Shown piece by piece: positions 9,049-17,829 of a DNA stretch of 39,985 bases. This DNA comes from Candidatus Peribacteria bacterium (lineage in GTDB: Bacteria > Patescibacteriota > Gracilibacteria > Peribacterales > Peribacteraceae). Within the stretch, counting starts at the first letter, position 1; each line of letters starts with the position of its first letter. Below the pieces are notes generated by a model, which had not been told where the DNA came from, ran no database searches, and was given only the letters and a program-made list of their open reading frames with translations. The position numbers and the translations under genes are program-made. The DNA is taken from assembly GCA_943357915.1 (NCBI GenBank), contig CALRGQ010000008.1, forward strand, positions 1 to 39,985, given 5' to 3'.

Positions 9049-10479
9049 TTACTCCCCTTTCTTCGGCGCTTCCTTCATCGGCAACGTGAAGAAGAACGTG
9101 GTGCCCTTGCCTTCCGTACTCTCAAATCCGATTGTTCCACCCTGGCCTTCCACTGCGCCTTTAGCGACGTAGAGACCAAAGCCGTTTCCATCGACCGTAT
9201 TCACTACGTTACTCGCACGGTACATCTTGCCGAAGATCTTGCTCTGATCCGCCTTCGGGATGCCGCAACCGGTATCAGTAACCTTACAGTGCATAACTCC
9301 TTTTTCTATTACGATGTCCAACGTAACCGTACCGCCTTGGGGCGTGTACTTCACAGCATTCGTCAGTAAGTTTTCTATCGTCATACGCGTGTAGCGTTTG
9401 TCCAAGAAGACTGTCGGTAGCGTCTTCGGCATGTTGTTCACGAAGTTAATCTTCTTCTGTTCAATCGTAGGATTGATAACTTCCAGCATTTCTGTAAACA
9501 ACTCATTGAGATCCAGAGGGCGAGGATCAAAGTGAATTTTGCCAAGCTGAATACGTGACACATCAAGAATCATGCTGACGAGATCAGCAAGATTGATGGC
9601 CTGCGTGCGCATCGTCCCAGCTTCGGTCTTCTGCTCAGCATTGAGCGATCCAAGATCACCATCAAGCAGAGATTCTAAGTCCCAGCGGATAGCGGTGATC
9701 GGTTTTGCTAGCTGGTGTGCGACGATGCCAAGAAGTTCGTCTTTTTGGCGGTCGAGTTCATTTAATACGTCTACTCGACTTCTCCAAATTCTAATAAGAA
9801 TGACTGTCTGAATAGACAGTAAGAAAAGAAGGGCAACAGTAAGCAATACAAAAGGAATAAATGTCACCCTCATAATTTGAAAGAATTCTCCAACCTCTAT
9901 ATCAACCCCTAGTACCGCAATTGCGCGACCAGATTTATCAAGAATAGGAGCAGATCCTGATAAAAAAGTCCCCCACCTATCAATAATAAAATCTTTCTGA
10001 GCTAGTGGGTAATCAAATAGGTGTTCCGGCTCTGGGATTTGATCAATACCATATTTTTCACCAGGCAAAGGGGGTAGCTCATCATCTTCTATACTTCCGT
10101 TACCATCAGTATCAATAGGATCTAATGTTTCGGCATCTGCAACGAATTCAAGGAACTGGGGATCATTTGTCTTTCTCCAAATATAAATATAGCGAAGATT
10201 TTCGTTTGCGCTTCGCACCTTATTCATAACATTTACAACATTTCTTAGCTCTTTTGTGTCCAATTGGCTTTCATCTCTTATAGCTTCTATTTCCTCAGGG
10301 TCAAACTGCAAAGCAGCTGTACTCACAATTGCGACCAATCTTGCTCTCAGCGTGTCTTTTAAAATGTCTTGGCTTTGGTTATAAATTCCCCTCACAATCA
10401 CTACTGTTACTACAGCTGAAAAAATCAGTGGCAAGTAACTCAGTTCAAGAACGCCAAACTTTGGTTTTTTAATTTTCAT
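9049..10479 (-). CDS. Membrane sensor histidine kinase with extracellular Cache-like domain
   Basis: 476 residues: TM1 about 12-33, extracellular Cache-like region about 35-200, TM2 about 207-231, HisKA, then HATPase. The phospho-acceptor is His255 in VAHQLAKPITAIRWDL. The catalytic domain shows the N box (IENLLTNAVKYTPQGG), G1 (DTGCGIPKADQSKIFG) and G2 (GNGFGLYVAKG). The sensor holds a canonical EF-hand-like loop, DTDGNGSIEDDE (residues 123-134), suggesting Ca2+ binding. No response regulator adjoins, so it is an orphan kinase. Base composition changes inside the gene: sampled lines of the kinase half are near 50 percent GC, of the sensor half near 33 percent. The sensor is clearly related to that of the TrmB-like protein at 11931-13520. 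ATG at 10479 has its own promoter. Confidence 0.92.
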   Translation of the reverse strand: MKIKKPKFGVLELSYLPLIFSAVVTVVIVRGIYNQSQDILKDTLRARLVAIVSTAALQFDPEEIEAIRDESQLDTKELRNVVNVMNKVRSANENLRYIYIWRKTNDPQFLEFVADAETLDPIDTDGNGSIEDDELPPLPGEKYGIDQIPEPEHLFDYPLAQKDFIIDRWGTFLSGSAPILDKSGRAIAVLGVDIEVGEFFQIMRVTFIPFVLLTVALLFLLSIQTVILIRIWRSRVDVLNELDRQKDELLGIVAHQLAKPITAIRWDLESLLDGDLGSLNAEQKTEAGTMRTQAINLADLVSMILDVSRIQLGKIHFDPRPLDLNELFTEMLEVINPTIEQKKINFVNNMPKTLPTVFLDKRYTRMTIENLLTNAVKYTPQGGTVTLDIVIEKGVMHCKVTDTGCGIPKADQSKIFGKMYRASNVVNTVDGNGFGLYVAKGAVEGQGGTIGFESTEGKGTTFFFTLPMKEAPKKGE

Positions 10480-10487
10480 TTCTTAAC

Positions 10488-10516
10488 ATTATAGTCTGTT
10501 TTATCTTTTTATGCAA
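10488..10516 (-). promoter_or_regulatory. Promoter of the Cache histidine kinase gene
   Basis: Minus-strand TTGCAT (10511-10516), 17-nt spacer, consensus TATAAT (10488-10493), then 8 nt to the ATG. The -35 overlaps the stop codon of the upstream small membrane protein gene. Confidence 0.65.
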
Positions 10517-10823
10517 GAAAATACAACGCAGAAAACGCTAACACTAGGCCGATAACCTGTCTAAAAGTAATTTCTTCACCAAAATAAAGCATACTAACTA
10601 ATACCGTTCCAATTAATAAGCCCATGTTCACGATTCCTGAACTAGTGGCCAACGTACGATCCTTATTAAGTAAGCCAAAAAAGAAATATCCCAAAGGAGC
10701 AATGAAAATTAAAACAAATAATGAAATCCGATCACTATTCTTACTCCAATTAGCAGCCAAGCTATCAGATAAAATAAATAAAACGGTTGAGCACGTAATG
10801 AGAAAAATGGAGTAACTGTTCAA
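10509..10823 (-). CDS. Small four-TM membrane protein, DMT/SMR (EamA-EmrE-like)
   Basis: 104 residues forming four hydrophobic segments. The C-terminal part (GIVNMGLLIGTVLVSMLYFGEEITFRQVIGLVLAF, read in two blocks) has the pattern of the drug/metabolite transporter superfamily, where small members work as dimers exporting cations or metabolites. The conserved first-helix Glu of drug-exporting SMR proteins is not evident (the helix has Asp in FILSDSLA), so substrate is open. The frame begins with a TTG at 10823; no better ATG exists. Low GC, like the neighbouring methyltransferase. It ends inside the promoter of the kinase gene. Confidence 0.7.
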   Translation of the reverse strand: MNSYSIFLITCSTVLFILSDSLAANWSKNSDRISLFVLIFIAPLGYFFFGLLNKDRTLATSSGIVNMGLLIGTVLVSMLYFGEEITFRQVIGLVLAFSALYFLA

Positions 10824-10861
10824 TTACTATTGGGGAATTAGACTCTTATGTTATAAACAAA

Positions 10862-10890
10862 TTTACAAATACGCAAAGGATGCATAAGCT
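10862..10890 (+). promoter_or_regulatory. Promoter of the NNMT-like methyltransferase gene
   Basis: TTTACA (10862-10867), 17-nt spacer, TAAGCT (10885-10890), then 8 nt to the GTG start at 10899. The -10 is weak. Confidence 0.4.
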
Positions 10891-10898
10891 AATGTACT

Positions 10899-11765
10899 GT
10901 GGATCCTAAATCTCAAACAATTGGAACGCAGGTTGTTAAAAAAAATAAAAAAATAGCTTATTCACCATGGGACTCTTGGGATGCGAGAGAATATTTGAAA
11001 ACTTATTTTTCAAAATTGGGACAAGATTCCTATGAAAATTTAAAGTTTATTGTTAGAGAACTGAAGAAATTACAGCCAAATCCAAAAAGAAAAATATTGG
11101 ACTTTGGAGCTGGTCCGACCATTTTTGCAGGCGTAGCTGCCGCCCCCTACGCAGGAACAATCCATCTCTGCGATTATCTAGAATCTAATTTAATTGAAAT
11201 AAAAAAATGGCTAAGCTCTAATGAAGATTCATTCGATTGGTCCTATTGTATTAAACATATTTTGGAACTTGAGGGTCTGGAAAGCCATGAATTTGCAATC
11301 CAAGAAAGAGCAGATGTCTTTAAGAAAAAAGCAGAAAGTGTTTTTCGATCAGATGCATCACTTGAATGGCCAATCTTCTCCGAGATGCACGAAAAATATC
11401 CTGTAGTTATTTCAAATTTTTGCGCAGATTCTGCTACCTCTTCTAAGGAAGTATGGCGAGCATATATGAAAAATATTTTCAATACTGTTGAAGACGAAGG
11501 AGTCCTACTGATAACTGCTTTGCGAAATTGTAAGTTTTATAAAAGCGGTGAAAGTATTTTCCCCTCCGCAAATGTGAATGAAGAAGATTTAGAAAATATT
11601 CTAATTGAAAATGGTTTCAGTAAGAAAAATCTTCTTATTGAAGTCAAAAGTGTCCCAGCATGCGCAGACGAGGGATTTACGACAATTATGTGTGTTAGTG
11701 CAACAAAATTAACTAAAAAAGAAAGGGAAATTGTGAAAATTTTTCAGGAACTGCCAAAAAAATAA
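10899..11765 (+). CDS. NNMT/PNMT/TEMT-family SAM-dependent methyltransferase
   Basis: 288 residues resembling the small-molecule N/S-methyltransferase family best known from animals (nicotinamide, phenylethanolamine and thioether methyltransferases). Key signs are the N-terminal WDAREYLKTYFS (YL..YF motif), the SAM-binding loop ILDFGAGPTIFAGVAAAPYA, and CDYLESNLIEIKKWL followed by DSFDWSYCIKHILELEG, which matches the family motif that lines the cofactor. Acceptor substrate unknown. It starts with GTG at 10899; no in-frame ATG lies nearby. Sampled sequence is about 27-35 percent GC, far below the window average, so recent acquisition is likely. Divergent from the DMT/SMR gene. Confidence 0.8.
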   Translation: MDPKSQTIGTQVVKKNKKIAYSPWDSWDAREYLKTYFSKLGQDSYENLKFIVRELKKLQPNPKRKILDFGAGPTIFAGVAAAPYAGTIHLCDYLESNLIEIKKWLSSNEDSFDWSYCIKHILELEGLESHEFAIQERADVFKKKAESVFRSDASLEWPIFSEMHEKYPVVISNFCADSATSSKEVWRAYMKNIFNTVEDEGVLLITALRNCKFYKSGESIFPSANVNEEDLENILIENGFSKKNLLIEVKSVPACADEGFTTIMCVSATKLTKKEREIVKIFQELPKK

Positions 11766-11930
11766 ATACCTCGAAAAGATCATAGTATGGACGATCCCGA
11801 CCGATCCAATGGGGAAAGATAATTGCTCTTACCTTAGCCAAAAAGTCTTCAAATCATCTCTCATCTTTTCCCTACATGTCCAACTTTTCCATATATGCCA
11901 AGATTTTTGTACGATGGCGAAAATGTCAGC

Positions 11931-13520
11931 CTAACGTCCAGACATCCTCGTTTTGCCTGTCATAAACTGCCCCCATGCCAAAAGTCTGACAAAAACGAAA
12001 CAAAGAAATAGAATGAGGAAGGAGTATATCGGTACAAAAGTTTCGCGGCCTCGCTGATCTAAAATCGAAGCTTCAATATCCACAGCAAAAATCGCAACCG
12101 TACTTCCACTTGCATTCTTGATCGGCGCATACCCTGTCACCATTTTACCCCATTGATCTTCATAAAACTGAGTCGTTGCGACGATGCCATCATAAGCTGA
12201 AAAGGCTTCTCTTGGAGCGGTATCATACGGCTGCCCAGGCCATTGTAAGTAATCTTCAGAATCGTAAGCACCATTATGGTTTAGATCTACATTATTCGTT
12301 GGATCCGCGTCTACATTTGCATACGGATTCAATGAGTGGGAATCAGCGACGAATTCAAATTTGGTTGAGTCATTGGCTGTTTTTCGGATGATGTATACGA
12401 AGAGAGTATCGCTGTTTTGTTCACGAATTTTCTTCATCGTATTGATGACCCTAGCCCATTCTGGCTTATGCCAATCCTCCTCAACCTTAAGCTTTTCTAC
12501 ATCCTCAGGATGGATTTGCAGAACGCCAGTCGCTGCAATGGTCGAAACTTTTTCACGCAACACCTGAAAATTGAGTTCCCTATTGTATTCAAAAAACCCA
12601 AGTGTCAGGGCTGCGGATAGGAGCGCCAGAATCGCAAAGATAGCAAGACTACGAGGAGAAAGCACAAACTCCCTCAAAGAAGAAAGGATGCGGGTTTGTA
12701 GGGGTATCTGAGTTAGGAGCGGAGCTGAGGAGTTACCCGACTGATCGTGGTTGAGTTGTTTGGCCCACAGACTCTCAAACTGCGCTCGTTCTGCATTCGC
12801 GAGATCTGGGTAACGAAGGAAACAGGCAGACTCTTCAGCGAAGTTGAAACACGCAATCGTATCTCCAACGATGGTTTTCTCGAACGTGAGAGGAAGGTCT
12901 GTTTCGGGGACGAGAAGAGTTCTACGGTACTCGAAGGGATCTCTGGATTGGAATCGTCTGGCTAGAGTGGAGTCTGGAGCGAGAATGCGTTGGAAGATCT
13001 TACGGACTTGGCGCTTGCGGAAGTATTCGACTCGGAAGAGACGCAGAGGGTCTGCTTCGGTCAGGGTGAGAATGGGTGTGAGTGTGAGGAGTTCTTTACC
13101 GGATTCCAGAAGCTTGAGGTACGCCTGCTTAATGCCGTCCGAACCGTGGTAATGCTCGATGTCGGGACGTTTCTTATCAACTTTGAGGGTCGCGATGAAA
13201 GATTCAAAGTTTTCATGACGACGTTCCAGAGTGTTCTTACGGTGATTCATGTCATCTTTCACCCAACGGAGCACGGCATCGAGAGAATTGATAGAGTAGC
13301 GAGGTTGATCATTAATGATATTTTTCTGAGCGATCTTCTTGGTCATCAGCTTCTTCATGGCTTGGTCTAGGACTCCGGTTGATTTCCCAGTCTTGGAAGC
13401 GAGTTCTCTAATCGTAAGAGAATCATCTTCGACAAGCTTACGAAGAAGCAGCATCTCGGTTGCCGAGAAACCAGCCTCTTTGAGGTAGGATTCAATGCCA
13501 GAAGGAAGTACAGCGTTCAT
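11931..13520 (-). CDS. Membrane-anchored TrmB-type regulator with extracellular Cache-like sensor
   Basis: 529 residues from the ATG at 13520 (a GTG at 13532 is also in frame). Residues about 1-75 form a TrmB-type winged HTH (LTIRELASKTGKSTGVLDQAM recognition region, shown in part), a coiled segment follows (about 90-115), and about 120-255 resemble the TrmB effector/PLD-like part (EHYHGSDGIKQAYLKLLE, LRLFRVEYFRKRQVR). TM1 is about 292-311, an extracellular Cache-like domain about 315-490, TM2 about 496-515, then a short basic tail. The sensor carries an EF-hand/dockerin-like loop, DLNHNGAYDSED (412-423), at the position equivalent to that of the kinase at 9049-10479. This would be a one-step signal transducer that binds DNA while embedded in the membrane. 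Two decayed copies of its 3' end lie at 8 and 9 kb. Confidence 0.8.
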   Translation of the reverse strand: MNAVLPSGIESYLKEAGFSATEMLLLRKLVEDDSLTIRELASKTGKSTGVLDQAMKKLMTKKIAQKNIINDQPRYSINSLDAVLRWVKDDMNHRKNTLERRHENFESFIATLKVDKKRPDIEHYHGSDGIKQAYLKLLESGKELLTLTPILTLTEADPLRLFRVEYFRKRQVRKIFQRILAPDSTLARRFQSRDPFEYRRTLLVPETDLPLTFEKTIVGDTIACFNFAEESACFLRYPDLANAERAQFESLWAKQLNHDQSGNSSAPLLTQIPLQTRILSSLREFVLSPRSLAIFAILALLSAALTLGFFEYNRELNFQVLREKVSTIAATGVLQIHPEDVEKLKVEEDWHKPEWARVINTMKKIREQNSDTLFVYIIRKTANDSTKFEFVADSHSLNPYANVDADPTNNVDLNHNGAYDSEDYLQWPGQPYDTAPREAFSAYDGIVATTQFYEDQWGKMVTGYAPIKNASGSTVAIFAVDIEASILDQRGRETFVPIYSFLILFLCFVFVRLLAWGQFMTGKTRMSGR

Positions 13521-13530
13521 GCAAATTCGC

Positions 13531-13558
13531 ACTCTACGCTATTTTTGTGGGGAGTCAA
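13531..13558 (-). promoter_or_regulatory. Promoter of the TrmB-Cache regulator gene
   Basis: Minus-strand TTGACT (13553-13558), 16-nt spacer, TAGAGT (13531-13536), then 10 nt to the ATG at 13520. The -35 abuts the end of the palindromic element at 13559. Confidence 0.5.
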
Positions 13559-13757
13559 TGAGTTATTCACAACCGCTCACTACCCCTCATTCCATCGCTA
13601 CAGCCCTCACTCTGTCGCTGCGGCGACATCTCTCTCCATCGTTATGGAGAGAGAAATGTCCGTAATCAGAGAAAGCTCAGGCTCCCTCCTCTCCAGATCG
13701 CTGGAGAGGAGGCTAGGTGGTGAGGGCTGTTTGCGGTAGTGAACGGTTGAGTTATTC
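13559..13757. mobile_element. MITE-like palindromic element with 10-bp flanking direct repeats
   Basis: About 180 bp of nested inverted repeats: AACCGCTCACTACC pairs with GGTAGTGAACGGTT (13 of 14), CAGCCCTCAC with GTGAGGGCTG, plus inner hairpins CTCTCTCCAT/ATGGAGAGAG and CTCCTCTCCA/TGGAGAGGAG. The direct repeat TGAGTTATTC flanks it at 13559-13568 and 13748-13757, like a target-site duplication; the right copy runs into the 3' end of pilT. No protein is encoded, so any movement would depend on a transposase elsewhere. It fills the gap between pilT and the TrmB gene. Confidence 0.55.
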
Positions 13758-14759
13758 CAGGGCTTCAGCATCAACCAAACCCTCTTTTACAAGCCTCTTG
13801 AGATCTTTCTCAAACGTGACCATCCCCTCCGATGCACTGGTCTGCAGAACGCTCGTGAGTTCCTGCACACGGTTTTCCCGAATGATGTTTGCAACCGCAG
13901 GTGTGCTAATCAGTATTTCACGGTTGGCAACGCGGCCTCCGCCTTTCTTCGGAAAAAGACGCTGAGCCACAACTGCCTTCAGTGACATGGAGAGCTGCAG
14001 CCGGATCTGAGCCTGCTGAAATGGTGGAAAAACGTCGACGATACGGTCAACTGTTTGGGTAGCATTGGGCGTATGCAATGTCGCGAGCACAAGGTGACCG
14101 GTTTCGGCTAACGTCAGGGCTAGAGCGATACTTTCAAGATCACGCATTTCACCCACCATCACGACGTCAGGATCCTGACGGAGCACGTGTTTGAGGCCTT
14201 CTGCAAATGTCGGAAAGTCGATACCGAGTTCACGCTGCTGAACCAAGCCCTTGCCAGAGGTCATATGAAATTCGATCGGGTCTTCCAGTGTAATGATATT
14301 AAGCGGTAGCTCATTGATGAGCTGAGTGATAATGGCGGCCAGCGATGTTGATTTGCCGGTACCGGTGGGACCGGTGAAGAGCACTAAGCCATCACGACTG
14401 CGAGCAAGTTCCATAATAACCTCGGGGAGCGCCAAATCTTGTACCGACGGAATAACGTCAGGAATAACACGAGCTGCAAATGCAGGTTGGCCTCCGGCAA
14501 AGTGACAATTGATACGAAAGCGCGTGCCATCAGGAAGAGTATGTGAACAATCCAGATCTTGGCTTTCAACAAAACGCTTGTACTGGGCTTCATTCAGAAA
14601 TTCATGAATCAAACCCGTCACCTGTTCAGGCGTCATCATGTCTGAACCTGATGGTATGAGGTTGCCATCCATGCGAAACATCACCGGTTGACCCGAAACA
14701 ACATGAAGATCAGAAGCGCCTTGCTTCACTGCCGCTTGCCAATAATTTGGTGTATCCAT
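13752..14759 (-). CDS. pilT: Type IV pilus retraction ATPase PilT
   Basis: 335-residue hexameric ATPase that powers pilus retraction, for twitching or DNA uptake. It has the N-terminal GASDLHVVSGQPVMFRMDG signature, Walker A GPTGTGKS, the Asp box ITLEDPIE, Walker B DPDVVMVGEMRDLES with GEMRD, and the His box TGHLVLATLHTPNA. The typical PilT C-terminal AIRENR-type motif appears as NIIRENR. Start at the ATG at 14759, where a TATACT ends 6 nt upstream; six further in-frame codons upstream lack support. No other pilus gene lies in the window; dprA at 38-39 kb is a possible functional partner in transformation. Its stop lies in the right direct repeat of the MITE-like element. Confidence 0.95.
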   Translation of the reverse strand: MDTPNYWQAAVKQGASDLHVVSGQPVMFRMDGNLIPSGSDMMTPEQVTGLIHEFLNEAQYKRFVESQDLDCSHTLPDGTRFRINCHFAGGQPAFAARVIPDVIPSVQDLALPEVIMELARSRDGLVLFTGPTGTGKSTSLAAIITQLINELPLNIITLEDPIEFHMTSGKGLVQQRELGIDFPTFAEGLKHVLRQDPDVVMVGEMRDLESIALALTLAETGHLVLATLHTPNATQTVDRIVDVFPPFQQAQIRLQLSMSLKAVVAQRLFPKKGGGRVANREILISTPAVANIIRENRVQELTSVLQTSASEGMVTFEKDLKRLVKEGLVDAEALE

Positions 14760-14765
14760 CGGGAT

Positions 14766-14771
14766 AGTATA
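14766..14771 (-). promoter_or_regulatory. -10 hexamer of pilT (leaderless type)
   Basis: Minus-strand TATACT ends exactly 6 nt before the ATG. The -35 region is weak (TTCTAG at 17 nt). Confidence 0.6.
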
Positions 14772-14820
14772 CCACAAAAACAGGGCTTCTAGAAGGGCTA
14801 TTCAAGCGAAGATCTGTTCG

Positions 14821-15005
14821 CCTTCCCCACCTCACCCCCTAACCCCCTCTCCCGCTGAGGCTGGGGAGAGGGGGAACGCATTTCTTTTTTTATGCTTTTC
14901 GATAAATATTAATCAGAATCTATGTCCTATCTTTCCAAAGGTTCCTTTCTCCTCCGCAGGGAGAAAGGTGGCGCATCAGCGCCGGAATGAGGTGGGCGTT
15001 AGGGG
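14821..15005. repeat. Palindromic CT/AG-rich repeat cluster between pilT and the chorismate mutase gene
   Basis: The 250-bp gap holds hairpins CCCCCTCTCCC...GGGGAGAGGGGG (about 14843-14874) and CCTTTCTCC...GGGAGAAAGG (about 14947-14969), framed by CCCACCTCA and TGAGGTGGG. Similar GGAGAGG-type hairpins occur at 13620-13715, inside ligA and at 29550-29680, so this is a dispersed family. No gene is seen here. Confidence 0.65.
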
Positions 15006-15009
15006 TAAC

Positions 15010-15264
15010 CTACGCGTCCTTCGCCTTCCGTCCCATCTCCATCACGGATTTGCAGACGCGTTCAAGCTGCACTTCATCGATGTCATAATCAAACCCTTCT
15101 TCCAGCCAATTACTGAGCACCTGCGCTTCGCGAGCTTTGTCCGGTTCCTCCTCATCGAGCTGACTCGTAATCTGTTTCACCATTGTATTGCGTCTAGACA
15201 GCAGTTCTACGACTTGGCGGTCGAGTGCGTCTACTTGCCGGCGGAGATCTAAGACTGATGCCAT
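15010..15264 (-). CDS. Chorismate mutase, AroQ (type II) domain protein
   Basis: Stand-alone AroQ-fold domain of 84 residues, converting chorismate to prephenate on the way to Phe and Tyr. It shows LRRQVDALDRQVVELLSRRN, with the substrate-binding Arg pair of helix 1, followed by a Lys in MVKQI and the PDKAREAQVL motif equivalent to the family's D..RE..vl. I chose the ATG at 15264 because the domain begins there and TATATC ends 7 nt upstream; the longer frame to 15360 adds a Cys/Ser-rich stretch unlike the family. No other aromatic-pathway gene is in the window. Divergent from ligA. Confidence 0.8.
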   Translation of the reverse strand: MASVLDLRRQVDALDRQVVELLSRRNTMVKQITSQLDEEEPDKAREAQVLSNWLEEGFDYDIDEVQLERVCKSVMEMGRKAKDA

Positions 15265-15271
15265 CTGACGC

Positions 15272-15277
15272 GATATA
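15272..15277 (-). promoter_or_regulatory. -10 hexamer of the chorismate mutase gene (leaderless type)
   Basis: Minus-strand TATATC ends 7 nt before the ATG at 15264. Confidence 0.4.
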
Positions 15278-15306
15278 CTCGCCAAATTTGAGGACTTTGC
15301 AATTGA

Positions 15307-17565
<2,259 letters not shown>

Positions 17566-17566
17566 C

Positions 17567-17755
17567 TTCTCGATACGCGCTGAGGCGCTACTCGAAGTGA
17601 CATAATCCAGAGAAAGGCACTCTCAAACGCGCTGAGGCGCTACTCGAAGTGACATAATCCAAAGAAAAACACTCCCAAACGCGCTGAGGCGCTACTCGAA
17701 GTGACATAATCCAAGGCAACTTCTTGATACGCGCTGAGGCGCTACTCGAAGTGAC
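17567..17755. repeat. Four tandem copies of an about 52-bp repeat downstream of ligA
   Basis: The core ACGCGCTGAGGCGCTACTCG recurs at 17575, 17627, 17679 and 17729 (periods 52, 52 and 50), each followed by AAGTGACA and the first three by TAATCC. Each core has a CGC-CTCAGCG-type hairpin. An inverted relative with a different core, GTCCCGCCGCTGCGGGAC, follows at 17783-17823. The flanks (TTCTCGATACG and CTACTCGA) are shared, so the central hairpin seems exchangeable. Confidence 0.8.
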
Positions 17756-17795
17756 AAAAAACGGAGCAGAGTAGTTGTTTTTGTCAGTTCGAGTA
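17742..17795. terminator. Bidirectional terminator between ligA and the PRMT-like gene
   Basis: ACTCGAAGTGACAAAAA pairs with TTTTTGTCAGTTCGAGT across a short loop, giving a long stem with an A-tract on one side and a T-tract on the other. It sits between convergent genes, as expected for a two-way terminator. It is built from the last tandem repeat and its inverted copy. Confidence 0.6.
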
Positions 17796-17829
17796 GTCCC
17801 GCCGCTGCGGGACGTATCGAGAACTGGCC

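Noticed and set aside
11766..11930. Gap between the NNMT-like and TrmB-like genes
   Set aside because: No gene or clear hairpin; only the 3' flank shared with the remnant at 7998-8025.
17567..17755. Possible CRISPR array after ligA
   Set aside because: Units are spaced by 50-52 bp, but the intervening sequences are also mostly shared, so there are no unique spacers, and no cas genes are seen.
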